64,000 nt of DNA from an uncultured Sphingomonadaceae bacterium (GCA_947489315.1 CANLCX010000002.1:186001-250000); one strand, 5' to 3'. Numbered from the stretch's first letter, positions 1-8,958 are shown. Translations and numbers: made by a program. Notes: generated by a model not told the origin, from the sequence alone.

Positions 1-1055
1 CGGATTTCTGTATCGTTGATGTTCTGGCTAAGCAAATCGGCTGCTGTAAAGTCAGAGTCCTGATTACTAAAGCTATCAACACCGCGATAGGCCGTGATTG
101 ATGTTAGGCTCAGTGCACCAAGATCATAATCTATCTGTGCTGACGCGCCATAATTTTCAATCAGATTTTCAGATGGCAGATTGGTGTAGACATCATAGGA
201 AAACGGGTTTTCTGCATCAATACCGATGCCCCCAGCCAAAGCATTTACAATCGCTCCGGTTGGTCCGTTGACAATGTTGCCTGCAACACAGCAATCTTCG
301 TCAATCTTGTCATAGTCACCAATGATACGGATTGACAGATCATCGGATGGTTCGATCAACAGCTGACCACGAAAACCATAACGATTACGCTCGTTGACAT
401 CGGTGCCCAAGTTAAGGTCGTCGGCATAGCCATCACGCTTGTTGAGATTTGCTGCCAAGCTAAATGCGATGCTATCGCTAATCGGACCAGTAATATCGGC
501 TTTTGCGATAATGGCGTTAAAGTTGCCGTAGCTGAGTTCAGCTGAACCGCCGAAATCAAATTGCGGTTTTTGCGTCACGATGCTGATCACACCAGCAGAT
601 GCGTTTTTACCGAAAAGTGTAGATTGCGGTCCACGCAGAACTTCAACCCGCTGCAAATTGGGAAGATCGCCAATGGCCGCTGCGGACCGTGAACGATATA
701 CGCCGTCGATAAACACACCAACTGATGGTTCGATACCAGCGTTGTTCGCGCCGTTACCAAAACCACGAATAATGAAGTTGGTGTTGGCCGAGCTCTGCAG
801 CTGATTAACACGAAGCGTCGGTGCAATGGTTTGAAGATCGCTCAAATCGCGAACCTGCGCTTTGGCAATGTCTTCCGCGCTGGTCACGGAAACAGCAACT
901 GGAATTTCTTGCAGCGTCTGCTCACGCTTAGTGGCGGTCACGATGATAACGTTATCATCAATCGCTTCGTCTTCCTGCACATCCTGCGCATAAGCAGGCA
1001 CAGTCGACATTAGGCCACCGATAGCGGTAGCAGTCAAAAATTTGGTGATGTTCAT
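1..1055 (-). CDS. TonB-dependent receptor, N-terminal part (cut by window edge)
   Basis: Outer-membrane TonB-dependent transporter; only the first ~351 codons are in the window and the frame is open at position 1. The start ATG is at 1055, with CTCC on the + strand (GGAG in the mRNA) just upstream. Residues 1-23 form a signal peptide ending AYA-QD. A TonB-box-like stretch (VIIVTATKR) follows, then the plug domain with IPVAVSV, FIIRGFGNG, GVFIDGVYRSR and the family signature VEVLRGPQSTLFGKNASAG, and then the first barrel strands. The signatures fit the large sphingomonad receptor family. The substrate cannot be told from this part, and no riboswitch or clear Fur site was recognised upstream. 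The family call is very firm. Confidence 0.93.
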   Translation of the reverse strand, partial: MNITKFLTATAIGGLMSTVPAYAQDVQEDEAIDDNVIIVTATKREQTLQEIPVAVSVTSAEDIAKAQVRDLSDLQTIAPTLRVNQLQSSANTNFIIRGFGNGANNAGIEPSVGVFIDGVYRSRSAAAIGDLPNLQRVEVLRGPQSTLFGKNASAGVISIVTQKPQFDFGGSAELSYGNFNAIIAKADITGPISDSIAFSLAANLNKRDGYADDLNLGTDVNERNRYGFRGQLLIEPSDDLSIRIIGDYDKIDEDCCVAGNIVNGPTGAIVNALAGGIGIDAENPFSYDVYTNLPSENLIENYGASAQIDYDLGALSLTSITAYRGVDSFSNQDSDFTAADLLSQNINDTEI

Positions 1056-1248
1056 AATATACTCCTGAGCGTCCCCGATTTACGGGGTCTAACGAACTAA
1101 AGTTGTCCTCCAACTGTTCGCCGCACTGATAGAAAAGGCGGCATTAGTCCACCATTTACGAGACTTTACAGCCGTGTGCCTATCATTATTGTGCAGAGCT
1201 CGCTGAAACCGTTGCAACAAAGCAACATATATGACGAAAATACCGGAA

Positions 1249-1333
1249 TGGTGCCCCTGGCCCGACTCGAACGGGCACTCCTTGCGGAACTGCATTTTGA
1301 GTGCAGCGCGTCTACCAATTCCACCACAGGGGC
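1249..1333 (-). tRNA. tRNA-Leu (anticodon CAA)
   Basis: On the minus strand the gene starts GCCCCTG and its 3' end is CAGGGGC-A-CCA, a perfect 7-bp acceptor stem with encoded CCA. The D-arm region reads GGAATTGGTAGACGCGC. The anticodon stem CTGCA/TGCAG encloses CTCAAAA, giving anticodon CAA, which reads UUG codons. A long variable arm (GTTCCGCAAGGAGT) and the T-arm GTTCGAGTC follow. The length of 85 nt fits a class II leucine tRNA. Confidence 0.96.
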
Positions 1334-1427
1334 TGATAAGCATCGCCGTAGACTGGCATTTGCAAAATCGACGCCCTGTTAGCGGAGGGAATTTGTGCTG
1401 GCAACCATCTTTATGCTGACCATTTGC

Positions 1428-2189
1428 CTAAAGTAGATTTGTTTCGGTAGCGGTCTGTATGATCCATAGCGGAAAGGCGGAAACCGCCATGAAACTGCCC
1501 AATGGTAAAGCGCTATCCGCCGTCACGGCCTGCCCGCGCCTGTACATGGTCGCAACGGCCAGCAATCCAACAAGACCGGCACCTAGCATGACCAGCGGTA
1601 GCGCGGACCAACCGAGCCAGCAGCCAATTGCGCCTAACAGTTTCGGATCGCCGCCACCCAGCCCCTCTCGCCCCCGCAAATAGCGATACCCCCAGCCGAT
1701 AAGGAAAAGGGAACCAAAGCCAATGATTCCGCCAATGACACGGTTTAACAAATCAGGATCATTGCCAAGGAATGAAGCAGCTAGCCCGCTGACCGCCAAT
1801 GTTAGCGTCAACCGATCGGGCAACCAGTGATGCTGCGCATCCAGCGCGGCTAAAGTGAGCAACAACCAGCCAAATATGGCGCCCAAAAGCCCGCCCAGCC
1901 CTGGATCAACGAACAATGCCAATCCACCGATCAGGCCAGCGCTGAGTTCAATGACAAGATGGTCGGATTTTATTTCCCCGCCACATGCAGAACATTTTCC
2001 CGCGCGCAAAACATAGCTAAAAGCCGGAATCAGATCGACTGCACGCAAGGTCTGATGACAATGATCGCAGCGCGACCGTCCCGACATCGCCGAATGCCCT
2101 TGCGGCCAACGAATGATGAGAGTCGCCAGGAAGCTGCCGATGATGAGGCCGATTATGGCTCCTGCAATAGGAAAGACAAAGATTGGCAC
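1428..2189 (-). CDS. Prepilin peptidase, A24 family (type IV leader peptidase)
   Basis: Inner-membrane aspartyl protease that cleaves, and usually N-methylates, type IV pilin or type II secretion pseudopilin leaders. From the GTG at 2189 it is 253 aa. I chose this start because GGAG lies 6 nt upstream and it puts the first membrane helix at the N-terminus; the frame runs open to 2246. Two CxxC pairs (residues about 41/44 and 66/69) form the cytoplasmic zinc motif. The catalytic aspartates sit in LDAQHHWLPD (about 117) and GLGGGDPKLLGA (about 181). About seven hydrophobic segments follow. No pilus or secretion genes adjoin it, so its substrate system is elsewhere. It is transcribed divergently from the thiolase gene. 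Confidence 0.92.
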   Translation of the reverse strand: MPIFVFPIAGAIIGLIIGSFLATLIIRWPQGHSAMSGRSRCDHCHQTLRAVDLIPAFSYVLRAGKCSACGGEIKSDHLVIELSAGLIGGLALFVDPGLGGLLGAIFGWLLLTLAALDAQHHWLPDRLTLTLAVSGLAASFLGNDPDLLNRVIGGIIGFGSLFLIGWGYRYLRGREGLGGGDPKLLGAIGCWLGWSALPLVMLGAGLVGLLAVATMYRRGQAVTADSALPLGSFMAVSAFPLWIIQTATETNLL

Positions 2190-2341
2190 TATCGGCTCCG
2201 GTAAATCGCGAGACCACCGATTGGCACGGCATGACCGGTTGTTCAATGCCGCGATTGAAAAAGCGAAATGCCGCGCCTATGTCAGGAACAAATGAAATAT
2301 GCTGCGAATGCAGCGACAATATTCTTTGAAAGGTAGCCTAA

Positions 2342-3532
2342 ATGTCTCAATCTGATCCCGTTGTCATTCTGTCCTACGCCCGCACGCCGATGGGCGGCAT
2401 GCAAGGCGCTTTGGGAGACGTTAGCGCCCCGGATTTGGGGGCGGTTGCCGTTCGCGCTGCTGTCGAACGAGCTGGCATTGATGGCGCGGATGTGGAGCGC
2501 ATATACATGGGCAACGTCCTCTCCGCTGGACAAGGCCAAGCCCCTGCCCGTCAGGCAGCGATATTGGGCGGCTTGCCAGAATCAGTAGAAGCGACGACCG
2601 TCAACAAAATGTGTGGATCAGGCATGCAAACCGCTATCATGGGCGCAGAAGCTCTGGCCGCCGGTTCGGTGGATATGATTGTGACCGGCGGTATGGAAAG
2701 CATGACCAATGCGCCTTACTTGCTTCCCAAAATGCGCGGCGGTGCACGGTTGGGCCATGCACAGGTTATCGACCATATGTTCCTTGATGGATTAGAAGAT
2801 GCCTATGACAAAGGCCGGGCAATGGGCAGCTTTGCCGAGGAAACCGCTGGCGAATATCAGCTCACGCGCGAAGCACAGGATGAATATGCCATTGAATCGC
2901 TTAGCCGTGCCAAAGCGGCTGTCGAAGGTGATGCTTTTGCAGATGAAGTGGTAGCCGTCGAGGTCAAGACCCGCAAAGGCAGTGTCACTGTCGATAAGGA
3001 CGAGCAACCGCTAAAGGGCAATCCTGACAAAATCCCGCAATTGCGCGCTGCATTTGCAAAGGATGGAACGATTACAGCCGCCAATGCTTCCTCGATATCT
3101 GACGGCGCAGCGGCGATGGTGTTAAGTCGCGCGAGTGTCGCGGAGGCCAAAGGATTGAAACCGGTTGCGCATATTGTCGCTCACGCCGCCCATGCCCACG
3201 CTCCGGCGAAGTTTACCACAGCTCCGGTAGCAGCGATCCAAAAACTTCTCGAAAAAACCGGGTGGAGCGTGGACGATGTTGATCTTTGGGAAGTGAACGA
3301 AGCTTTTGCCTGTGTTGCCATGTTTGCAATGCAGGATATCGGAATCTCCCGAGACAAGCTGAACATTAACGGCGGCGCGACCGCTTTGGGTCATCCGATT
3401 GGTGCTAGTGGCGCGCGGATCATGGTCACGCTGGTCGCCGCCCTCAAAAAGCAAGGCCTGAAAAAAGGCGTAGCCGCTTTGTGCATTGGCGGTGGTGAAG
3501 CGACGGCGGTGGCTATAGAGCTCGCCGACTAA
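2342..3532 (+). CDS. Acetyl-CoA C-acyltransferase (thiolase)
   Basis: Thiolase of 396 aa that condenses two acetyl-CoA to acetoacetyl-CoA or cleaves 3-ketoacyl-CoA. The nucleophilic Cys91 lies in VNKMCGSGM. The C-terminal catalytic residues are His351 in GHPIGASGAR and Cys381 in CIGGGEATA, and WEVNEAFA is also present. Full length compared with the ~390-400 aa family. AAAGG lies ~8 nt before the ATG. It is a single-gene unit that ends at a strong hairpin. Without a neighbouring 3-hydroxyacyl-CoA dehydrogenase or PHB synthase, the pathway (beta-oxidation, PHB or ketone-body metabolism) is undecided. Confidence 0.93.
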   Translation: MSQSDPVVILSYARTPMGGMQGALGDVSAPDLGAVAVRAAVERAGIDGADVERIYMGNVLSAGQGQAPARQAAILGGLPESVEATTVNKMCGSGMQTAIMGAEALAAGSVDMIVTGGMESMTNAPYLLPKMRGGARLGHAQVIDHMFLDGLEDAYDKGRAMGSFAEETAGEYQLTREAQDEYAIESLSRAKAAVEGDAFADEVVAVEVKTRKGSVTVDKDEQPLKGNPDKIPQLRAAFAKDGTITAANASSISDGAAAMVLSRASVAEAKGLKPVAHIVAHAAHAHAPAKFTTAPVAAIQKLLEKTGWSVDDVDLWEVNEAFACVAMFAMQDIGISRDKLNINGGATALGHPIGASGARIMVTLVAALKKQGLKKGVAALCIGGGEATAVAIELAD

Positions 3533-3546
3533 ACTCCATTCAAGCG

Positions 3547-3587
3547 AAAAAAAGGGGCGGGAAAGCAATGCTTTCCGCCCCTTTTTT
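3547..3587. terminator. Bidirectional rho-independent terminator
   Basis: A-tract, GGGGCGGGAAAGC, a short loop, GCTTTCCGCCCC, then a T-tract (one bulged G). Because it has A's on one side and T's on the other, it can stop both the thiolase gene and the convergent PEP-CTERM gene. Confidence 0.9.
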
Positions 3588-3603
3588 GTTTGTATGTCTG
3601 CGT

Positions 3604-4296
3604 TTAAGCGAAGCTGACCGTCTGCCGGTTCTTCTTGCGGCGCAACGCACCACCGACAGCACCAAAGCCAAAGATCATAAACGCCCATGTCGCAGGCTCT
3701 GGCACAGCAGCCAGATTGAAGTTCACGTCCCAGTGCCCAGGCTGCTCGCCATTTTCGCCTTCAACCAACAACCATGATGATCCGCCAAAAGCACCATTTT
3801 TAGCGTTAGCGCCCTGTCCATATTGAAAGGCATGGCCGCCCGCAAAAGGGTTAGCGCGTAACATGTAGGAATAGCCGTCAATCGCAATCGACCCGCTCGC
3901 AGATGTGAAGAAGTCCACATCCTGCATGTCGGTCACCGGATCATATACCAGACCGCCTTCCTGCTTATAGGTAAAGGCCGACCCCAGAGTCGTTTCCAGA
4001 AAACCGCCCAATCTCAAATTAATCTCAGCAACATTATTCGCACCGTTAATCGCCGTGCCGGTTAGTGACCCAGTCCCTGTATCCGTATCAACCGTAAAAA
4101 TCATATCGGGTTGAAAAGCATAAAAGCGATCTGCACCAACATTGGTGTTGTTCGTCCAAAGGCCATGCTTGTTGTTGCCGGCTTCATAGTTGCTGGCATT
4201 GAAAATCAGCACTTCTGCTGACGCAGCCGTTGCTGACAGTGTCGCTGCGGCCATAGCCATAGCCGCCATTTTCAATATCTTTTTACTCTTCATCAT
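3604..4296 (-). CDS. PEP-CTERM sorting domain-containing secreted protein
   Basis: Predicted exosortase substrate of 230 aa. Start chosen at ATG 4296: GGGGG lies 5 nt upstream, a second ATG follows at once, and a signal peptide (MMKSKKILK, hydrophobic core, TAASA-EV) begins there; the open frame extends to 4365 without support. The middle is a low-complexity, Asn/Gly/Phe-rich beta-type region of unknown function. The C-terminus is textbook: VPEPATWAFMIFGFGAVGG (residues ~198-216), a hydrophobic helix, then RRKKNR. Known biology: exosortase cleaves within this tail and releases or anchors the protein at the surface. No exosortase gene is in the window, but prsK/prsR and a TPR gene are at its right end. 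The upstream region carries a CtrA box and a Fur-like palindrome. Confidence 0.9.
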   Translation of the reverse strand: MMKSKKILKMAAMAMAAATLSATAASAEVLIFNASNYEAGNNKHGLWTNNTNVGADRFYAFQPDMIFTVDTDTGTGSLTGTAINGANNVAEINLRLGGFLETTLGSAFTYKQEGGLVYDPVTDMQDVDFFTSASGSIAIDGYSYMLRANPFAGGHAFQYGQGANAKNGAFGGSSWLLVEGENGEQPGHWDVNFNLAAVPEPATWAFMIFGFGAVGGALRRKKNRQTVSFA

Positions 4297-4417
4297 ATTT
4301 GCCCCCAAATATTCATGCGAAACCAGCCCGAAACAGTAAAAACTGTGACAATCAACAACATCCAATGAATGCTAAAGATCGAGCCCGCATGTTATCCGGC
4401 TTACGCCTTGTTGTTCA

Positions 4418-4434
4418 GCGAGAATGATTCTCGC
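4418..4434. promoter_or_regulatory. 17-nt perfect palindrome, Fur-like operator candidate
   Basis: GCGAGAAT-G-ATTCTCGC is a perfect 8+1+8 inverted repeat about 120 nt before the PEP-CTERM start codon. It resembles Fur-family boxes (AATGATT core with flanking dyad). It has no T-tract, so it does not look like a terminator. Binding by Fur or another dimeric repressor is inference. Confidence 0.5.
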
Positions 4435-4452
4435 CTTCGACCCAACTCGGTC

Positions 4453-4467
4453 TTAAACCAATGTTAA
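4453..4467. promoter_or_regulatory. CtrA-box candidate (TTAA-N7-TTAA)
   Basis: TTAA-ACCAATG-TTAA matches the full CtrA consensus TTAA-N7-TTAA. It lies about 160 nt upstream of the PEP-CTERM gene and just beyond the palindrome at 4418-4434. The distance is long for direct activation, so the role is uncertain. Confidence 0.5.
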
Positions 4468-4650
4468 CCTTTTAAGCAATCGGGCAGCCGCCAGTTTTAT
4501 CAAAATTTACCAATATTGACATTGCGTTAGCTTGAGAACGCTCGATAATTGTGCCGCGGTGGATCCAGATGTTTCATTTTGAGACAGTTGTCATTAACCA
4601 TTACCGACGGTGTTAATCATAGACTGATTTGAGAAAAAACCGACAATATT

Positions 4651-5142
4651 TTACTTCAGCGGTTCATCACCCCAGATCATATCCTGATCAACATAGCCGC
4701 GTCTTCCGGTGACATCGAACAAGCACCAGCCATTTTCACATTGCGTAATTTTACCGACAACGCCTGGCTCGACCCGCCAAATGATCTTGGCATCGGCTTG
4801 CGGATTGGATCGCAATGGCTGCGCTTGTCCCTTTTCACCAAGCACAATCGCGGTCTGGGTTGCGCTCAACAACCGCGCATGCATCCATCCTTGCGCACCG
4901 TCGGGGTCTTCGACCTTGCGCCATGCCTTGTAGCGCGCGAGGATCTTAATGGGTAAACGCTCCCGTTTATATATCCACATTGTCGGATATTCGGTGCTTG
5001 GCCCCGTGCGCATCCGCGCTTCTGGTTCATCAATGGATGCCCAATAAGGTGGCTCCTGCTGCGCCATTGCCGGCGATGAAACGGCAAAGCTCAGCGGCAA
5101 AAGCCAAAACCCCGATAGTATTTTCGCTATAAATTTACGCAT
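4651..5142 (-). CDS. Secreted SH3 domain-containing protein
   Basis: 163-aa exported protein. Residues 1-27 are a signal peptide ending SSPAMA-QQ. Residues ~38-95 form a bacterial SH3-like module: ARMRTGPSTEYP, WIYKRERLPIKILARYKAWRKV, GWMHARLLS. A second, weaker copy covers the rest: PLRSNPQADAKIIWRVEPGVVGKI, WCLFDVTGRRGYV. Such domains usually bind cell-wall peptides or other surface ligands in the periplasm; the ligand here is unknown. It is transcribed divergently from the 2-hydroxyacid dehydrogenase gene across 113 bp. The same pairing of these two families is familiar from sphingomonad genomes (from memory, not checked). Confidence 0.85.
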   Translation of the reverse strand: MRKFIAKILSGFWLLPLSFAVSSPAMAQQEPPYWASIDEPEARMRTGPSTEYPTMWIYKRERLPIKILARYKAWRKVEDPDGAQGWMHARLLSATQTAIVLGEKGQAQPLRSNPQADAKIIWRVEPGVVGKITQCENGWCLFDVTGRRGYVDQDMIWGDEPLK

Positions 5143-5255
5143 GTGCCAAAACTAACTCATTGCCCCAATAACCCATAGCCATAAACAGAAAGCCAGGAGC
5201 GCATCAAGCGCCACCTGCTTGACCTAATGTAAAATTCAGGCATAGCAATCGCCCT

Positions 5256-6269
5256 ATGGCTGAAACAACCCGAATTGAAGAACCTCGCCCCACAAAGCCG
5301 CGCGTCATTGTTACCCGCGAACTGGCCGATGCCATCCATGACCGGATGGGCGAGTTGTTTGATGTTGTTCCCAATTTAACCGATCGTGCCTTTACCCGCG
5401 ATGACTTGATTGCGGCGATGGCTGACTGCGACGTTCTGGTTCCGACTGTGACGGATCAAATTGATGCAGAGATGATTGCCGGAGCCCCAGATCGCCTAAA
5501 AATGATTGCAAGTTTTGGCGCAGGTGTTGACCATATCGATCTCGCTGCCGCGCGCGAGCGCAAGATTTTGGTGACCAACACGCCCGGCGTTTTCACCGAA
5601 GACACCGCCGATATGACGATGGCGCTTATTCTGTCTGTTCCCCGCCGCTTGGCAGAGGGCGAGAAATTGATGCGCTCTGGCGAATGGGAGGGATGGAAGC
5701 CTTCTGGCATGCTTGGTCATTGTATCGGCGGAAAGAAGCTTGGTATTATTGGTATGGGCCGTATCGGTCAGGCAGTCGCCCGCCGTGCCTCCGGCTTCGG
5801 ATTGTCGATTTTCTATCATAATCGCCGGCAATTGCCGCCTGCGGTAGAAGAATCGTTCAACGCTAGCTTTATCGAAGACTTGGATGAATTGATCCAGACC
5901 TGCGATATCATCAGCATCCATTGCCCGCATACACCGGAAACCCACGAGCTGATCAATGCGGACCGGATCGCGATGATGAAGCCCTCCACCTATTTGATCA
6001 ACACCGCCCGCGGTGATCTGATTGATGAAAATGCAATGATCGAAGCACTACAACAAGAGATGATCAGTGGTGCTGGCCTGGATGTCTATACCCATGAGCC
6101 GGCGGTGGACGAGCGGTTGCTCAAGCTCAAAAATGTTGTCCTGCTGCCGCATATGGGCAGCGCTACGTTTGAAGGGCGCGAGGCATCCGGTGAACGCGTT
6201 ATCGCCAATATCCGTGTGTGGGCTGACGGTCACCGGCCACCGGATCAGGTGCTGGAAGGCTGGGCCTGA
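5256..6269 (+). CDS. 2-hydroxyacid dehydrogenase (glyoxylate/hydroxypyruvate reductase type)
   Basis: 337-aa NAD(P)-dependent D-2-hydroxyacid dehydrogenase. The N-terminal substrate domain includes the FGAGVDHIDLAAARER loop. The Rossmann nucleotide fold contains IIGMGRIGQAVARRA. The catalytic Arg is in INTARGDLIDE, the Glu lies in the YTHEP region, and the His is in LLPHMGSAT. Length and motifs are complete. Glyoxylate, hydroxypyruvate or another 2-keto acid could be the substrate; sequence alone does not decide. It appears to be a single-gene unit before the ammonium transporter. Confidence 0.88.
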   Translation: MAETTRIEEPRPTKPRVIVTRELADAIHDRMGELFDVVPNLTDRAFTRDDLIAAMADCDVLVPTVTDQIDAEMIAGAPDRLKMIASFGAGVDHIDLAAARERKILVTNTPGVFTEDTADMTMALILSVPRRLAEGEKLMRSGEWEGWKPSGMLGHCIGGKKLGIIGMGRIGQAVARRASGFGLSIFYHNRRQLPPAVEESFNASFIEDLDELIQTCDIISIHCPHTPETHELINADRIAMMKPSTYLINTARGDLIDENAMIEALQQEMISGAGLDVYTHEPAVDERLLKLKNVVLLPHMGSATFEGREASGERVIANIRVWADGHRPPDQVLEGWA

Positions 6270-6408
6270 CTAAAGACGCTTATTCATCAGCTCTGAAAAT
6301 AAGCAATGCGTTGCCGGTTGAGTCTCAAGCGGCTCTCGACTAGAAAACCGCCAAATATGATTCGTTAAAGCGGACATGTGTAATAAAATTATGTCCTTGG
6401 GGGATTTG

Positions 6409-7722
6409 ATGAAATATCTGAGTAAGTTTCTGGCCACTATCAGTGTTGCGATATTGGCATCGGTTCCCGCTGTTGCGCAGGATGTGATCGATCCGACCAC
6501 GGACGTTGCGAATACCGGTGACACGGCATGGATATTAACATCAACAGCTTTGGTGCTGCTGATGACCCTTCCCGGTCTCGCGCTATTTTACGGCGGCTTG
6601 GTCCGTTCCAAAAACTTTCTTTCGGTCCTCGTCCAGTGCATGGCAATCGCCGCTGTTGCCTCTGTTTTGTGGGTTGTGGTTGGATACACGCTAGCTTTCG
6701 GAACCGTAACCAATGGTATTTTGGGCAATGGTATCAACTGGATGTTCGGCAATCTTGGTAATGTCCGGGAAGATACCACCATTCCTGAATCTGCCTTTGC
6801 GATGTTCCAGATGACCTTCGCGGTTATCACCCCTGCCCTAATGGTCGGGGCTTGGGTTGATCGCGCCCGCTTTGGTTGGGTAATCGCTTTTTGTTCGCTT
6901 TGGCTTCTGGTCGTCTACGCGCCTGTGACCCATTGGGTCTGGGGCGGCGGCTGGCTATCTGGTCTGGGCGTGCTTGATTTTGCAGGCGGTATTGTCGTGC
7001 ACACTACTGCGGGCGTCTCTGCGCTGGTTGTTGCTATCATGATGGGCAAGCGCATTGGTTGGCCTAAAACGCTTATGCTGCCACATAGTCCTGCCCTTAC
7101 GGTTGCCGGTGCTGGCTTGCTCTGGGTCGGTTGGTTCGGCTTTAACGGCGGTTCTGCGCTGACGGCGACCGACGATGCATCTTCCGCGATTATCAACACC
7201 CATATAGCAGCCTCGATGGCGGCATTGGTGTGGATATTGATTGAACGCATCAAGGTTGGCAAATCCACCGCTGTAGGCGTCGCGACGGGCGCCATCGCAG
7301 GTCTCGCAACGATTACACCAGCGGCTGGTTTTGTTGGCCCTGGCGCATCCATTATCATCGGCGGTGCAGCCGGACTGGTTTGCTTTTTTGCAGTTGGACT
7401 GGTCAAAAACAGCTTCAAAATCGATGATAGTCTCGACGTTTTTGCGGTTCACGGTGTCGGGGGCATGTTGGGTTCATTGATGCTCGCGCTGTTCATTAGC
7501 GAAGGCATGGGTGGCACAGGATACGTAGATGACATGGCCTTCGGCAGCCAGTTTGTTGCACAGCTCATTGGTGTCGGCGTCGTAGCTATCTGGTCGGCGG
7601 TCGCGACGGCCATCCTCGGCTATGGTATCAGCTTCATTCTTCCGATGCGGGTCAATGAGGACGATGAACGCGATGGTCTGGACATTGCCAGTCATGGCGA
7701 ACGAGCGTGGGATCTGGACTGA
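6409..7722 (+). CDS. amtB: Ammonium transporter (Amt family)
   Basis: Inner-membrane ammonium channel of 437 aa. I chose ATG 6409 because GGGGG lies 5 nt upstream and it gives a clean signal sequence (MKYLSKF, hydrophobic stretch, AVAQD); the frame is open from 6376. Eleven membrane spans are expected and the hydrophobicity supports this. Amt signatures include ALFYGGLVRSKN, VVYAPVTHWVWGGGWL, the DFAGGIVVHTTAG motif and FAVHGVGGMLGS with the pore His. A glnK/PII gene, commonly found with amtB, is not adjacent. A sigma54/NtrC promoter was looked for upstream and not recognised. Confidence 0.94.
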   Translation: MKYLSKFLATISVAILASVPAVAQDVIDPTTDVANTGDTAWILTSTALVLLMTLPGLALFYGGLVRSKNFLSVLVQCMAIAAVASVLWVVVGYTLAFGTVTNGILGNGINWMFGNLGNVREDTTIPESAFAMFQMTFAVITPALMVGAWVDRARFGWVIAFCSLWLLVVYAPVTHWVWGGGWLSGLGVLDFAGGIVVHTTAGVSALVVAIMMGKRIGWPKTLMLPHSPALTVAGAGLLWVGWFGFNGGSALTATDDASSAIINTHIAASMAALVWILIERIKVGKSTAVGVATGAIAGLATITPAAGFVGPGASIIIGGAAGLVCFFAVGLVKNSFKIDDSLDVFAVHGVGGMLGSLMLALFISEGMGGTGYVDDMAFGSQFVAQLIGVGVVAIWSAVATAILGYGISFILPMRVNEDDERDGLDIASHGERAWDLD

Positions 7723-7746
7723 TCAATTAGCGCGAAGGCCCATTCG

Positions 7747-8493
7747 CTAAAAGTTGAAAAACTCTGGCCGAAGCACTGATCCAGCGCGGGCAAAGAGCAA
7801 ATCAATTTGCACCAAGTGATTACGTGGGCGGCTGAAACCCGAAACTTCTGTTGGGAAAAAACCGCGATCAGCCATAAAGGAAACCACTTCGGGTAAGAGT
7901 GGCGCTCCCTCGTTATATTGCAGCATCGCGGTTTCTAGCTGCACTAGTCCGGTGCGTTCTAATAACTTGCTCGCGCCTTCCAAAACTTGCAATTCTGCAC
8001 CCTGCACATCAATTTTCAAAAAGATATTATCGACGGGCTCCAAATGCTCGTCCACCACATCATCCAGTGTGCGCGTTTTCAGTTTTAATTCCTTGCGCGG
8101 TGCATCGCTGGCTTCGGGCAGGAAAGATGACCCCGTACCCATCTCGTAAAATGTTACGTCTTGCCCTGCCGTTGCACCCAATACCGCTGACTCGCATTTC
8201 ACATGCGGCAATTCGCGGATCACGTCCTCCAGCCCGGCGCGCAATGCCGGTTGGGCTTCAACCATCAACATCGGCATGGATCCGAATGTCTTGCTCGCTA
8301 GCCGCGTCCAGTCGCCCTTATAAGCACCAACATCAATGATCGCCTTTGGTTTAAAGCCGCTCTCAACCAAACGATTATAAGTGATCTCTTCAGAAGATCG
8401 TGCAACCATATCGGATACATGTCTTTGAAGTGTCGGCGAACCTGTACGAAACAGGCGACCGATAATGCGTTGTGCTAATGATGACGATGACAT
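7747..8493 (-). CDS. FkbM family SAM-dependent methyltransferase
   Basis: About 248 aa from ATG 8493; the frame continues to a TTG at 8532 and neither start has a clear ribosome site. The SAM-binding motif is AIIDVGAYKGDWTRL (residues ~51-65). The FkbM signature KIDVQGAELQVLEGA and a C-terminal DLLFAR complete the domain. Family members O-methylate sugars or other small molecules; the acceptor is unknown. A glycosyltransferase gene lies 3 kb away, but nothing forms a polysaccharide cluster here. Confidence 0.87.
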   Translation of the reverse strand: MSSSSLAQRIIGRLFRTGSPTLQRHVSDMVARSSEEITYNRLVESGFKPKAIIDVGAYKGDWTRLASKTFGSMPMLMVEAQPALRAGLEDVIRELPHVKCESAVLGATAGQDVTFYEMGTGSSFLPEASDAPRKELKLKTRTLDDVVDEHLEPVDNIFLKIDVQGAELQVLEGASKLLERTGLVQLETAMLQYNEGAPLLPEVVSFMADRGFFPTEVSGFSRPRNHLVQIDLLFARAGSVLRPEFFNF

Positions 8494-8581
8494 GCTTTGG
8501 CTATTGCCAGAAATGCAATGACTGTCAAACAAACTGAAATTCTGTAACCATCTTCGTTAGCCAACAGAGTAAAGCCTTGCA

Positions 8582-8941
8582 CTAGCTAGCAAAAAAAGCC
8601 TTCCAGCCAACATAAGCCAGACATGGGAGACCAATCATATCCGCAGCCGCAATCGATCGCAGCGCAACCGGTTGACCATAGATGCCATAAATGACCAGAA
8701 AACTGACCATGGAGAGCGCCGTCACAACTGCGGCTAGTTTGCGTGTACTGGGATCAAAAGTTGCCCAGATACAAGCGATAACCACAATTCCAAATAACGC
8801 GGCGCGATGTTGCAGCAAAGCGAAATTCACATCATCAGGCGCGACGCCATAGAGACGGGTAATCAGGGACGGAACGAAAAAGGCAGCGAAGGGCGGGAGG
8901 TGGATAACGCCCAATATGACCCAAGCTATCCGGTCCAACAT
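8582..8941 (-). CDS. Small integral membrane protein, unknown function
   Basis: 119 aa with four hydrophobic segments (about residues 5-27, 45-61, 68-89 and 97-115) and short polar loops (LYGVAPDDVN, DPSTRKLA). It resembles small four-helix membrane proteins annotated only as hypothetical. It lies 17 bp downstream of the acetyltransferase gene on the same strand, so the two are probably co-transcribed. No catalytic motif was recognised. Confidence 0.75.
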   Translation of the reverse strand: MLDRIAWVILGVIHLPPFAAFFVPSLITRLYGVAPDDVNFALLQHRAALFGIVVIACIWATFDPSTRKLAAVVTALSMVSFLVIYGIYGQPVALRSIAAADMIGLPCLAYVGWKAFFAS

Positions 8942-8958
8942 GCTACCACTCCCGATTG

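Larger units (their letters stand above)
4297..4650. other. Intergenic region upstream of the PEP-CTERM gene
   Basis: 354 bp without a convincing gene. It holds the promoter region of the PEP-CTERM gene (minus strand), including the palindrome at 4418-4434 and the CtrA box at 4453-4467. A small CAGT-AAAA-ACTG hairpin lies near 4334-4345. No RNA gene or clear terminator was recognised for the SH3 gene, whose transcription runs into this region. Confidence 0.6.

Noticed and set aside
4470-4497. Possible sigma54 promoter (TGGC...TTGCT on the minus strand) upstream of the PEP-CTERM gene
   Set aside because: The distance between the GG and GC elements is 13 nt instead of 10, so it does not fit a -24/-12 promoter.
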